Positions 1 through 12,499 of a stretch of 64,000 bases of DNA are shown in pieces (within the stretch, counting starts at the first letter, position 1; every line of letters starts with the position of its first letter). Below the pieces are notes generated by a model. It had not been told where the DNA came from and did not search any database. It saw only the letters and a program-made list of their open reading frames with translations. Both the position numbers and the translations under genes were made by a program. Source of the stretch: Nomia melanderi (Eukaryota; Arthropoda; Insecta; Hymenoptera; Halictidae); the NCBI RefSeq assembly GCF_051020985.1, contig NW_027475140.1:806001-870000 (forward strand). The letters are read 5' to 3'.

Positions 1-1281
1 GGGCCTCCTACAGACAATGCACTTTGATTTATTGCGCTATCTGTAATAGCACCCGAGATATCACCAGATATGTATTGGATTTTTCCCTGACCCTGAGTGT
101 CCGGCCCCATGAGACTGCGGTTTTCTCGGCCCCTGGTGGTCCGAGGTCGTTCCCGCTGCACACACTCATGCGCCAGGGCCTCCTGCAGGTAATTCACGTT
201 GGTTTATTGCGCTATCTGTAATAGCACCCGAGATATCACCAGATATGTATTGGATTTTTCCCTGACCCTGAGTGTCCGGCCCCATGAGACTGCGGTTTTC
301 TCGGCCCCTACGGGTCCGAGGTCGTTCCCGCTGCACAGATTCATGCGCCAGGGCCTCCTGCAGATAATTCACTTTGGTTTATTGCGCTATCTCTAACAGC
401 ACCCAAGATATCACCAGATATATATTGGATTTTTCACTGACCCTGAGTGTCCGGCCCCATGAGACTGTGGTTTTCTCGGCCCCTGGTGGTCCGAGGTTGT
501 TCCCGCTGCACAGATTCATGCGCCAGGGCCTCCTACAGACAATGCACTTTGATTCATTGCGCTATCTGTAATAGCACCCGAGATATCACCAGATATATAT
601 TGGATATTTCCCTCACCCTGAGTGTCCAGCCCCATGAGACGGTGGTTTTCTCGGCCCCTGGTGGACCGAGGTCGTTCCCGCTGCACACATTCATGCGCCA
701 GGGCCTCCTGCAGATAATTCGCTTTGGTTTATTTCGCTATCTGTAATAGGAACCGAGATATCACCAGATATATATTGGATTTTCCCCAGACCCTGAGTGT
801 CCGCCCCCATGAGACTGTAGTTTTCTCGGCCCCTGGTGGTCCGAGGTCGTTCCCGCTGCACAGGTTCATGCGCCAGGGCCTCCTACAGACAATGCACTTT
901 GATTTATTGCGCTATCTCTAATAGCACCCGAGATATCACCAGATATTTATTGGATTTTCCCCTGACCCTGTGTGTCCGGCCCCATGAGACGGTGGTTTTC
1001 TCGGCTCCTGGTGGTCCGAGGTCGTTCCCGCTGCACAGATTCATGCGCCAGGGCCTCCTGCAGATAATTCACTTTCGTTTATTGCGCTATCTCTAATAGC
1101 ACCCGAGATATCACCAGATATATATTGGATTTTCCACTGACTCTGAGTGTCCGGCCCCATGAGACGGTGGTTTTCTCGGCCCCTGGTGGTCCGAGGTCGT
1201 TCCCGCTTCCCAGATTCATGCGCCAGGGCCTCCTGCAGATAATTCACTTTGGTTTATTGCGCTGTATCTAATAGCACCCGA

Positions 1282-1455
1282 GATATCACCAGATATATAT
1301 TGGATTTTCCCCTCACCCTGAGTGTCCAGCCCCATGAGACGGTGGTTTTCTCGGCCCTGGTGGACCGAGGTCGTTCCCGCTGCACAGATTCATGCGCCAG
1401 GGCCTTCTGCAGATAACTCACTTTGGTTTATTGCGCTATCTCTAATAGCACCCGA
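1282..1455 (+). repeat. 174-bp monomer (one C lost)
   Basis: TCGGCCCTGGTGG replaces TCGGCCCCTGGTGG. The same loss appears in the copies near 19.0, 20.07 and 23.74 kb, so it marks descendants of one ancestral monomer. Confidence 0.88.
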
Positions 1456-2334
1456 GATATCACCAGATATATATTGGATTTTTCCCTGACCCTGAGTGTC
1501 CGGCCCCATGAGACGGTGGTTTTCTCGGCTCCTGGTGGTCCGAGGTCGTTCCCGCTGCACAGATTCATGCGCCAGGGCCTCCTGCAGATAATTCGCTTTG
1601 GTTTATTTCGCTATCTGTAATAGGAACCGAGATATCACCAGATATATATTGGATTTTCCCCAGACCCTGAGTGTCCGCCCCCATGAGACTGTAGTTTTCT
1701 AGGCCCCTGGTGGTCCGAGGTCGTTCCCGCTGCACAGGTTCATGCGCCAGGGCCTCCTACAGACAATTCACTTTGATTTATTGCGCTATCTCTAATAGCA
1801 CCCGAGATATCACCAGATATATATTGGATTTTCCCCAGACCCTGAGTGTGCGGCCGCATAAGACTGTAGTTTTCTCGGCCCCTGGTGGTCCGAGGTCGTT
1901 CCCGCTGCACAGATTCATGCGCCCGGGCCTCCTACAGACAATGCACTTTGATTTATTGCGCTATCTGTAATAGCACCCGAGATATCACCACATATATATT
2001 GCATTTTTCAATGACCCAGAGTGACCGGCCCCATGAGACGGTGGTTTTCTCGGCCCCTGGCGGTCCGAGGTCGTTCCCGCTGCACAGATGCATGCGCCAG
2101 GGCCTCCTGCAGATAATTCACTTTGGTTTATTGCGCTATCTGTAATAGCACCCGAGATATCACCAGTTATATATTGGACTTTTCCCTGACCATGAGTGTC
2201 CGGCCCAATGAGACTGTGGTTTTCTCGGCCCCTGGTGGTCCGAGGTTGTTCCCGCTGCACGGATTCATGCGCCAGGGCCTCCTACAGACAATGCACTTTG
2301 ATTTATTGCTCTATCTGTAATAGCACCCGAGATA

Positions 2335-5300
2335 TCACCAGATATATATAGGATTTTCCCCTGACCCTGAGTGTCCGGCCCCATGAGACTGTGGTTTTCT
2401 CGGCCCCTGGTGGTCCGAGGTCGTTCCCGCTGCACAGATACATGCGCCAGGGCCGCCTACAGACAATGCACTTTGATTTATTACGCTATCTGTAATAGCA
2501 CCCGAGATATCACCAGATATATATTGGATTTTCCCCTGACCCTGAGTGTCCTGCCCCATGAGACTGTGGTTTTCTCTGCCCCTGGTCGTCCGAGGTCGTT
2601 CCCGCTGCACAGATTCATGCGCCAGGGCCTCCTACAAGTAATGCACTTTGATTTATTGCGCTATCTGTAATAGCACCCGAGATATCACCAGATATATATT
2701 GGATTTTTCCCTGACCCTGAGTGTCCGGCCCCATGAGACGGTGGTTGTCTCGCCCCTGGTGGTCCGAGGCCGTTCCCGCTGCACAGATTCATGCGCCAGT
2801 GCCTTCTACAGACAATGCACTTTGATTTATTGCGCTATCTGTAATAGCAGCCGAGATGTCACCAGATATATATTGGATTTTTCACTGACCCTGAGTGTCC
2901 GGCCCCATGGGACGGTTGTTTTCTCGGCCCCTGGTGGTCCGAGGTCGTTCCCGCTGCACAGATTCATGCGCCAGGGCCTTCTACAGACAATGCACTTTGA
3001 TTTATTGCACTATCTCTAATAGCACCCAAGATATCACCAGATATATATAGGATTTTTCCCTGACCCTGACTGTCCGGCCCCATGAGACGGTGATTTTCTC
3101 GGCCCCTACGGGTCCGAGGTCGTTCCCGCTGCACAGATTCATGCGCCAGTGCCTCCTGCAGATAATTCACTTTGGTTTATTGCGCTATCTCTAACAGCAC
3201 CCAAGATATCACCAGATATATATTGGATATTTCCCTGACCCTGAGTGTCCGGCCCCATGAGACTGTGGTTTTTTCGGCCCCTGGTGGTCCGAGGTCGTTC
3301 CCGTTGCACAGATACATGCGCCAGGGCCTCCTGCAGATAATTCGCTTTGGTTTATTGCGCTATCTCTAATAGCTCCCGAGATATCACCAGATATATATTG
3401 GATTTTGCCCTGACCATGAGTGTCCGGCCCCATGAGACTGTGGTTTTCTCGGCCCCTGGTGGTCCGAGGTTGTTCCCGCCGCGCAGAATCATGGGCCAGG
3501 TCCTCCAACAGACAATGCACTTTGATTTATTGCTCTATCTGTAATAGCACCCGAGATATCACCAGATATATATAGGATTTTCCCCTGACCATGAGTGTCC
3601 GGCACCATGACACTGCGGTTTTCTCGGCCCCTGGTGCTCCGAGGTCGTTCCCGCTGCACAGATACATGCGCCAGGGCCTCCTACAGACAATGCACTTTGA
3701 TTTATTGCGCTATCTGTAATAGCACCCGAGATATCACCAGATATGTATTGGATTTTTCCCTGACCCTGAGTGTCCGGCCCCATGAGACTGCGGTTTTCTC
3801 GGCCCCTGGTGGTCCGAGGTCGTTCCCGCTGCACACACTCATGCGCCAGGGCCTCCTGCAGATAATTCACGTTGGTTTATTGCGCTATCTGTAATAGCAC
3901 CCGAGATATCACCAGATATGTATTGGATTTTTCCCTGACCCTGAGTGTCCGGCCCCATGAGACTGCGGTTTTCTCGGCCCCTACGGGTCCGAGGTCGTTC
4001 CCGCTGCACAGATTCATGCGCCAGGGCCTCCTGCAGATAATTCACTTTGGTTTATTGCGCTATCTCTAACAGCACCCAAGATATCACCAGATATATATTG
4101 GATTTTTCACTGACCCTGAGTGTCCGGCCCCATGAGACGGTGGTCTCCTCGGCCCCTGGTGGTCCGAGGTCGTTCCCGTTTCACAGATTCATGCGCCGGG
4201 GCCTCCTACTAAAAATGCACTTTGATTTATTGCGCTATCTGTAATAGCACCCGAGATATCACCAGATATATATTGGATATTTCCCTCAACCTGAGTGTCC
4301 AGCCCCATGAGACGGTGGTTTTCTCGGCCCCTGGTGCTCCGAGGTCGTTCCCGCTGCACAGATACATGCGCCAGGGCCTCCTACAGACAATGCACTTTGA
4401 TTTATTGCGCTATCTGTAATAGCACCCGAGATATCACCAGATATGTATTGGATTTTTCCCTGACCCTGAGTGTCCGGCCCCATGAGACTGCGGTTTTCTC
4501 GGCCCCTGGTGGTCCGAGGTCGTTCCCGCTGCACACACTCATGCGCCAGGGCCTCCTGCAGGTAATTCACGTTGGTTTATTGCGCTATCTGTGATAGCAC
4601 CCGAGATATCACCAGATATATATTGGATTTTCCCCTGACCCTGAGTGTCCGGCCCCATGAGACTGTGGTTTTCTCGGCCCCTGGTGGTCCGAGGTCGTTC
4701 CCGTTGCACAGAATCATGCGCCAGGGCTTTCTGCAGACAATGCACTTTGGTTTATTGCGCTATCTCTAATAGCACCCGAGATATCACCAGATATATATTG
4801 GATTTTCCCCTGAACCTGAGTGTCCGGCCCCATGAGATGGTGGTTTTCTCGGCCCCTGGTGATCCGAGGTCGTTCCCGCTGCACAGATTCATGCACCAGG
4901 GCCTCTTGCAGACAATTCACTTTGGTTTATTGCGCCAGCACTAATAGCACCCGAGATATCACCAGATATATATAGGATTTTCCCCTGACCCTGAGTGTCC
5001 GGCCCCATGAGACTGTGGTTTTCTCGGCCCCTGGTGGTCCGAGGTCGTTCCCGCTGCACAGATACATGCGCCAGGGCCGCCTACAGACAATGCACTTTGA
5101 TTTATTACGCTATCTGTAATAGCACCCGAGATATCACCAGATATATATTGGATTTTCCCCTGACCCTGAGTGTCCTGCCCCATGAGACTGTGGTTTTCTC
5201 TGCCCCTGGTCGTCCGAGGTCGTTCCCGCTGCACAGATTCATGCGCCAGGGCCTCCTACAAGTAATGCACTTTGATTTATTGCGCTATCTGTAATAGCAC

Positions 5301-5657
5301 CCGAGATATCACCAGATATATATTGGATTTTTCCCTGACCCTGAGTGTCCGGCCCCATGAGACGGTGGTTGTCTCGCCCCTGGTGGTCCGAGGCCGTTCC
5401 CGCTGCACAGATTCATGCGCCAGTGCCTTCTACAGACAATGCACTTTGGTTTATTGCGCTATCTCTAATAGCACCCGAGATATCACCAGATATATATTGG
5501 ATTTTCCCCTGAACCTGAGTGTCCGGCCCCATGAGATGGTGGTTTTCTCGGCCCCTGGTGATCCGAGGTCGTTCCCGCTGCACAGATTCATGCACCAGGG
5601 CCTCTTGCAGACAATTCACTTTGGTTTATTGCGCCAGCACTAATAGCACCCGAGATA
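2335..5657 (+). repeat. 19-monomer higher-order repeat, 3,323 bp, unit 1
   Basis: The unit at 2335 resumes at 5658 with the same monomer order. 3,323 is 19 x 175 minus 2, and each unit contains 174-bp monomers such as the one with a shortened TCTCGCCCCTGG near 2750. The second unit (5658-7067) is cut off at the large-duplication junction. The same pair reappears at 24722-28044 and from 28045, where the match runs on to about 30.25 kb with a few substitutions. Confidence 0.85.
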
Positions 5658-6132
5658 TCACCAGATATATATAGGATTTTCCCCTGACCCTGAGTGTCCG
5701 GCCCCATGAGACTGTGGTTTTCTCGGCCCCTGGTGGTCCGAGGTCGTTCCCGCTGCACAGATACATGCGCCAGGGCCGCCTACAGACAATGCACTTTGAT
5801 TTATTACGCTATCTGTAATAGCACCCGAGATATCACCAGATATATATTGGATTTTCCCCTGACCCTGAGTGTCCTGCCCCATGAGACTGTGGTTTTCTCT
5901 GCCCCTGGTCGTCCGAGGTCGTTCCCGCTGCACAGATTCATGCGCCAGGGCCTCCTACAAGTAATGCACTTTGATTTATTGCGCTATCTGTAATAGCACC
6001 CGAGATATCACCAGATATATATTGGATTTTTCCCTGACCCTGAGTGTCCGGCCCCATGAGACGGTGGTTGTCTCGCCCCTGGTGGTCCGAGGCCGTTCCC
6101 GCTGCACAGATTCATGCGCCAGTGCCTTCTAC
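4735..6132 (+). repeat. 4-monomer tandem repeat, 699 bp, two units
   Basis: The units 4735-5433 and 5434-6132 share the order of marker monomers. One marker ends in the odd GCGCCAGCACTAATAG in place of GCGCTATCTCTAATAG (about 4934 and 5633). Another has TTACGCTATC (about 5104 and 5803). Each unit is one base short of four monomers. The pair is nested inside the 3,323-bp repeat and recurs at +22,387. Confidence 0.85.
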
Positions 6133-7244
6133 AGACAATGCACTTTGATTTATTGCGCTATCTGTAATAGCAGCCGAGATGTCACCAGATATATATTGGA
6201 TTTTTCACTGACCCTGAGTGTCCGGCCCCATGGGACGGTTGTTTTCTCGGCCCCTGGTGGTCCGAGGTCGTTCCCGCTGCACAGATTCATGCGCCAGGGC
6301 CTTCTACAGACAATGCACTTTGATTTATTGCACTATCTCTAATAGCACCCAAGATATCACCAGATATATATAGGATTTTTCCCTGACCCTGACTGTCCGG
6401 CCCCATGAGACGGTGATTTTCTCGGCCCCTACGGGTCCGAGGTCGTTCCCGCTGCACAGATTCATGCGCCAGTGCCTCCTGCAGATAATTCACTTTGGTT
6501 TATTGCGCTATCTCTAACAGCACCCAAGATATCACCAGATATATATTGGATTTTTCCCTGACCCTGAGTGTCCGGCCCCATGAGACTGTGGTTTTTTCGG
6601 CCCCTGGTGGTCCGAGGTCGTTCCCGTTGCACAGATACATGCGGCAGGGCCTCCTGCAGATAATTCGCTTTGGTTTATTGCGCTATCTCTAATAGCTCCC
6701 GAGATATCACCAGATATATATTGGATTTTGCCCTGACCATGAGTGTCCGGCCCCATGAGACTGTGGTTTTCTCGGCCCCTGGTGGTCCGAGGTTGTTCCC
6801 GCCGCGCAGAATCATGGGCCAGGTCCTCCAACAGACAATGCACTTTGATTTATTGCTCTATCTGTAATAGCACCCGAGATATCACCAGATATATATAGGA
6901 TTTTCCCCTGACCATGAGTGTCCGGCCCCATGACACTGCGGTTTTCTCGGCCCCTGGTGCTCCGAGGTCGTTCCCGCTGCACAGATACATGCGCCAGGGC
7001 CTCCTACAGACAATGCACTTTGATTTATTGCGCTATCTGTAATAGCACCCGAGATATCACCAGATATATATTGGATATTTCCCTCAACCTGAGTGTCCAG
7101 CCCCATGAGACGGCGGTTTTCACGGCCCCTGGTGGTCCGAGGTCGTTCCCGCTGCACACATTCGTGCGCCAGGGCCTCATGCAGATAATTCACTTTGATT
7201 TATCGCGCTATCTCTAATAGCACCCGAGATATCACCAGATATAT

Positions 7245-7300
7245 GCTGGATTTTTACATGACCTTGGGTGACGGATTCCGAATATCTGTAATTTTCTCGG
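7245..7300 (+). repeat. Divergent 56-bp patch, first occurrence
   Basis: Bases 18-73 of this monomer are replaced by a sequence of equal length with TTTACATGACCTTGGG, GACGGATTCCGAATATC and TGTAATTTTCTCGG. About 21 of 56 bases differ from the consensus, while bases outside the patch are ordinary. It lies just right of the large-duplication junction. Confidence 0.9.
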
Positions 7301-7594
7301 CCACTGGTGGTCCGAGGTCGTTCCTGCTGCACAGATTCATTCGCCAGTGCCTCCTACAGACAATGCACTTTGATTTATTGCGCTATCCGTAATAGCACCC
7401 GAGATATCACCAGATATATATTGGATTTTCCCCTGACCCTGAGTGTCCGGCCCCATGAGACGGTGGTTTTCTCGGCCCCTGGTCGTCCGAGGTCGTTCCC
7501 GCTGCCCAGATTCATGCGCCAGGGCCTCCTACAGACAATGCACTTTGATTTATTGCGCTATCTGCAATAGCACCCGAGATATCACCAGATATAT

Positions 7595-7650
7595 GCTGGA
7601 TTTTTACATGACCTAGGGTGTCCGGCCCCATGTGTCGGTGGTTTTCTCGG
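7595..7650 (+). repeat. Hybrid patch monomer 1
   Basis: The first 24 or so bases are of the divergent type (GCTGGATTTTTACATGACC) and the rest returns to consensus form with GTCCGGCCCCATGTGTCGG. The switch lies inside the patch near 7618. Confidence 0.85.
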
Positions 7651-7995
7651 CCCCTGGTGATCCGAGGTCGTTCCCGCTGCACAGATTCATGCACCAGGGC
7701 CTCCTACAGATAACTCACTTTGGTTTATTGCGCTATCACTAATAGCACCCGAGATATCACCAGATATATATTGGATTTTCCCCTGACCCTGAGTGTCCGG
7801 CCCCATGAGATGGTGGTTTTCTCGGCCCCCGGTGATCCGAGGTCGTTCCCGCTGCACAGATTCATGCACCAGGGCCTCTTGCAGACAAATCACTTTGGTT
7901 TATTGCGCTATCACTAATAGCACCCGAGATATCACCAGATATATATTGGATATTTCCCTCACCCTGAGTGTCCAGCCCCATGAGACGGTGGTTTT

Positions 7996-8016
7996 CTCGG
8001 ACCCTGGTGGTCCGAG
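7996..8016 (+). repeat. Perfect 8-bp dyad, CTCGGACC / GGTCCGAG
   Basis: Arms are separated by CTGGT. Most monomers have CTCGGCCC in the left arm, leaving one mismatch; here the change C to A completes the pairing. Confidence 0.85.
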
Positions 8017-8819
8017 GTCGTTCCCGCTGCACAGATTCATGCGCCAGGGCCTCCTACAGACAACGCACTTTGATTTATTGCGCTATCTGTAATAGCACCC
8101 GAAATATCACCAGATATATATTGGATTTTCCACTGACCCTGAGTGTCCGGCCCCATGAGACTGTGGTTTTCTCGGCCCCTAGTGGTCCGAGGTCGTTCCC
8201 GCTGCACAGATTCATGCGCCAGAGCCTCCTACAGACAACGCACTTTGATTTATTGCGCTATCTGTAATAGCACCCAAGATATCACCAGATATATATTGGA
8301 TTTTTCCCTGACCCTGAGTGTCCGGACCCATGAGACTGTGGTCTTCTCGGCGCCTGGTGGTCCGAGGTCGTTCCCGCTGCCCAGATTCATGCGCCACGGC
8401 CTCCTACTGACAATGCACTTTGATTTATTGCGCTATCTGTAATAACACCCGAGATATCACCAGATATATATTGGATATTTCCCTCACCCTGAGTGTCCAG
8501 CCCCATGAGACTGTGGTTTTCTCGGCCCCTAGTGGTCCGAGGTCGTTCCCGCTGCACAGATTCATGCCCCAGGGCCTCCTACAGACAACGCACTTTGATT
8601 TATTGCGCTATCTGTAATAGCACCCAAGATATCACCAGATATATATTGGATTTTTCCCTGACCCTGAGTGTCCGGCCCCATGAGACGGTGGTTTTCTCGG
8701 CCCCTGGTCGTCCGAGGTCGTTCCCGCTGCCCAGATTCATGCGCCAGGGCCTCCTACAGACAATGCACTTTGATTTATTGCGCTATCTGCAATAGCACCC
8801 GAGATATCACCAGATATAT

Positions 8820-8875
8820 GCTGGATTTTTACATGACCTAGGGTGTCCGGCCCCATGTGTCGGTGGTTTTCTCGG
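8820..8875 (+). repeat. Hybrid patch monomer 2
   Basis: Same switch point as the hybrid at 7595, at an offset of 1,225 bp (seven monomers), with matching flanks over roughly 300 bp. One hybrid is therefore a copy of the other. Confidence 0.85.
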
Positions 8876-9152
8876 CCCCTGGTGATCCGAGGTCGTTCCC
8901 GCTGCAGAGATTCATGCACCAGGGCCTCCTACAGATAACTCACTTTGGTTTATTGCGCTATCTATAATAGCACCCGAGATATCACCAGATATATATTGGA
9001 TTTTTCCCTGACCCTGAGTGTCCGGCCCCATGAGACGGTAGTTTTCTCGGCCCCTGGTGGTCCGAGGTCGTTCCCGCTTCACAGATTCATGCGCCAGGGC
9101 CTCCTACAGACAATGCACTTTGATTTATTGCGCTATCTGTAATAGCACCCGA

Positions 9153-9329
9153 GATATCACCAGATATATATATTGGATATTTCCCTCACCCAGAGTGTCC
9201 AGCCCCATCAGACGGTGGTTTTCTCGGCCCCTGGTGGACCGAGGTCGTTCCCGCTGCACAGATTCATGCGCCTGGTCCTCCTGCAGATAATTCACTTTGA
9301 TTTATTTCGCCATCTGTAATAGGACCCGA
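9153..9329 (+). repeat. 177-bp monomer with an extra TA
   Basis: The alternating run after the EcoRV site is lengthened to GATATATATATTGG, adding one TA step. The distance to the next EcoRV site is 177 bp. Replication slippage in the dinucleotide run is the likely cause. Confidence 0.9.
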
Positions 9330-9572
9330 GATATCACCAGATATATATCGGATTTTCCCCAGACCCTGAGTGGTCGGCGCCATGAGACTGTGGTTTTCTC
9401 GGCCCCTGGTGGTCCGAGGTCGTTCCCGCTGCACAGATACATGCGCCAGGGCCTCCTACAGACAATGCACTTTGATTTATTGCGCTATCTGTAATAGCAC
9501 CCGAGATATCACCAGATATATATTGGATTTTTCACTGACCCTGAGTGTGCGGCCCCATGAGACGGTGGTTTT

Positions 9573-9593
9573 CTCGGACCCTGGTGGTCCGAG
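9573..9593 (+). repeat. Perfect dyad
   Basis: Full 8-bp arms; follows the TGCGGCCCC variant in the same monomer. Confidence 0.85.
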
Positions 9594-10396
9594 GTCGTTC
9601 CCGCTGCACAGATTCATGCACCAGGGCCTCCTACAGACAACGCACTTTGATTTATTGCGCTATCTGTAATAGCACCCGAGATATCACCAGATATATATTG
9701 GATTTTCCCCTGACCCTGAGTGTCCGGCCCCATGAGACGGTGGTCTTCTCGGCCCCTGGTGGTCCGAGGTCGTTCCCGCTGCCCAGATTCATGCGCCACG
9801 GCCTCCTACTGACAATGCACTTTGATTTATTGCGCTATCTGTAATAGCGCCCGTGATATCACTAGATATATATTGGATTTTTCCCTGACCCTGAGTGTCC
9901 GGCCCCATGAGACGGCGGTTTTCTCGGCCCCTGGTGGCCCGAGGTCGTTCCCGCTGCACACATTCATGCGCCAGGGCCTCCTGCAGATAATTCACTTTGG
10001 TTTATTGCGCTATCTCTAACAGCACCTAAGATATCACCAGATATATATGGGATTTTTCCCTGACCCTAAGTGTCCGGACCCATGAGACTGTGGTCTCCTC
10101 GGCGCCTGGTGGTCCGAGGTCGTTCCCGCTGCCCAGATTCATGCGCCACGGCCTCCTACTGACAATGCACTTTGATTTATTGCGCTATCTGTAATAACAC
10201 CCGAGATATCACCAGATATATATTGGATATTTCCCTCACCCTGAGTGTCCAGCCCCATGAGACGGTGGTTTTCTCGGCCCCTGGTGGTCCGAGGTCGTTC
10301 CCGCTGCACAGATTCGTGCGCCAGGGCCTCCTACGGACAATGCACTTTGATTTATTGCGCTATCTGTAATAGCACCCGAGATATCACCAGATGTAT

Positions 10397-10452
10397 GCTG
10401 CATTTTTACATGATCTCGGGTGACGGATTCCGAATATCACTAATTTTCTCGG
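10397..10452 (+). repeat. Divergent patch, variant form
   Basis: This copy departs from the others: GCTGCATTT, TGATCTCGGGTG and ATATCACTAATTTTC. It stands alone, away from other patch monomers. Confidence 0.88.
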
Positions 10453-10756
10453 CCCCTGGTGGTCCGAGGTCGTTCCTGCTGCACAGATTCATTCGCCAGG
10501 GCCTCCTACAGACAATGAACTTTGATTTATTGCGGTATCTCTAATAGCACCCTAGATATCACCAGATATATATTGGGTTTTTCCCTGACCCTTACAGTCC
10601 GGCCCCATGAGACGGTGATTTTCTCGCCCCTGGTGGTCCGAGGTCGTTCCCGCTGCACAGAATCATGCGCCAGGGCTTCCTGCAGATAATTCACTTTGGT
10701 TTATTGCGCTATCTCTAACAGCACCCAAGATATCACCAGATATATATGGGATTTTT

Positions 10757-12275
10757 CCCTGACCCTAAGTGTCCGGCCCCTCGGGACGGTGGTTTTCTCA
10801 GCCCCTGGTGGTCCGAGGTAGTTCCCGCTGCACAGATTCATGCGCCAGGGCCTCCTACAGATAACTCACTTTGGTTTATTGCGCTATCTATAATAGCACC
10901 CGAGATATCACCAGATATATATTGGATTTTTCCCTTACCCTGAGTGTCCGGCCCCATGAGACGGTGGTTTTCTCGGCCCCTGGTGGTCCTAGGTCGTTCC
11001 CGCTGCACAGATGCATGCGCCAGGGCCTCCTGCAGATAATTCCCTTTGGCTTATTGCGCTATCTCTAATAGCACCCGAGATATCACCAGATATATATTGG
11101 ATTTTCCCCTGACCCTGAGTGGCCGGCCCCATGAGACGGTGGTCTTCTCGGCCCCTGGTGGTCCGAGGTCGTTCCCGCTGCCCAGATTCATGCGCCACGG
11201 CCTCCTACTGACAATGCACTTTGATTTATTGCGCTATCTGTAATAGCACCCGAGATATCACCAGATATATATTGGATATTTCCCTCACCCTGAGTGTCCA
11301 GCCCCATGAGACGGTGGTTTTCTCGGCCCCTGGTGGACCGAGGTCGTTCCCGCAGCACAGATTCATGCGCCAGGGCCTCCTGCAGATAATTCACTTTGGT
11401 TTATTGCGCTATCTCTAACAGCACCCAAGATATCACCAGATATATATGGGATTTTTCCCTGACCCTGAGTGTCCGGACCCATGAGACTGTGGTCTTCTCG
11501 GCGCCTGGTGGTACGAGGTCGTTCCCGCTGCCCAGATTCATGCGCCACGGCCTCCTACTGACAATGCACTTTGATTTATTGCGCTATCTGTAATAACACC
11601 CGAGATATCACCAGATATATATTGGATATTTCCCCTGACCCTAAGTGTCCGGCCCCTCGGGACGGTGGTTTTCTCGGCCCCTGGTGGTCCGAGGTAGTTC
11701 CCGCTGCACAGATTCATGCGCCAGGGCCTCCTACAGATAACTCACTTTGGTTTATTGCGCTATCTATAATAGCACCCGAGATATCACCAGATATATATTG
11801 GATTTTTCCCTTACCCTGAGTGTCCGGCCCCATGAGACGGTGGTTTTCTCGGCCCCTGGTGGTCCTAGGTCGTTCCCGCTGCACAGATGCATGCGCCAGG
11901 GCCTCCTGCAGATAATTCCCTTTGGCTTATTGCGCTATCACTAATAGCACCCGAGATATCACCAGATATATATTGGATTTTCCCCTGACCCTGAGTGGCC
12001 GGCCCCATGAGACGGTGGTCTTCTCGGCCCCTGGTGGTCCGAGGTCGTTCCCGCTGCCCAGATTCATGCGCCACGGCCTCCTACTGACAATGCACTTTGA
12101 TTTATTGCGCTATCTGTAATAGCACCCGAGATATCACCAGATATATATTGGATATTTCCCTCACCCTGAGTGTCCAGCCCCATGAGACGGTGGTTTTCTC
12201 GGCCCCTGGTGGACCGAGGTCGTTCCCGCTGCACACATTCATGCGCCAGGGCCTCCTGCAGATAATTCACTTTGG
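10757..12275 (+). repeat. 5-monomer tandem repeat, 876 bp
   Basis: The sequence from about 10757 repeats at an offset of 876 bp (5 x 175 plus 1). Unit 1 is about 10757-11632 and unit 2 runs to about 12275, where the match fades. The marker is a monomer reading CCCTAAGTGTCC then CCCCTCGGGACGG, found near 10764 and 11640 and not seen elsewhere. The extra base lies in the ATTTCCCCTGACC run near 11630. Confidence 0.85.
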
Positions 12276-12499
12276 TTGATTGCGCTATCTCTAATAGCAC
12301 ACGAGATATCACCAGATATATATTGGATTTTGCCCTGACCCTGAGTGTCCGGCCCCATGAGGCTGCGGTTTTCTCGGCTCCTGGTGGTCCGAGGTCGTTC
12401 CCGTTGCACAGATTCATGCGCCAGGGCCTCTTGCAGATAATTCACTTTGGTTTATTGCGCTATCTCTAATAGCACCCGAGATATCACCAGATATATATT

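Larger units (their letters stand above)
1..7067 (+). repeat. Large duplication, left copy (truncated by window start)
   Basis: This stretch matches 22388-29454 at a constant offset of 22,387 bp, with no difference found at the places I compared, including private variants and a 174-bp monomer. The first mismatch is 7068 (A) against 29455 (G). The copy must begin left of the window, because identity already holds at base 1. The 3,323-bp repeat running through this region also stops matching at exactly 7067, whereas it continues past 29454 in the other copy. That marks 7067|7068 as a secondary junction. Confidence 0.9.

Noticed and set aside
7245..7300. Divergent patch as an inserted foreign element
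   Set aside because: The monomer length is unchanged and matching bases persist at fixed places inside the patch, so it is a homologous variant and not an insertion.
9165..9180. Dinucleotide microsatellite
   Set aside because: The TA run is lengthened by a single step in one monomer; it is too short to be called a separate microsatellite.
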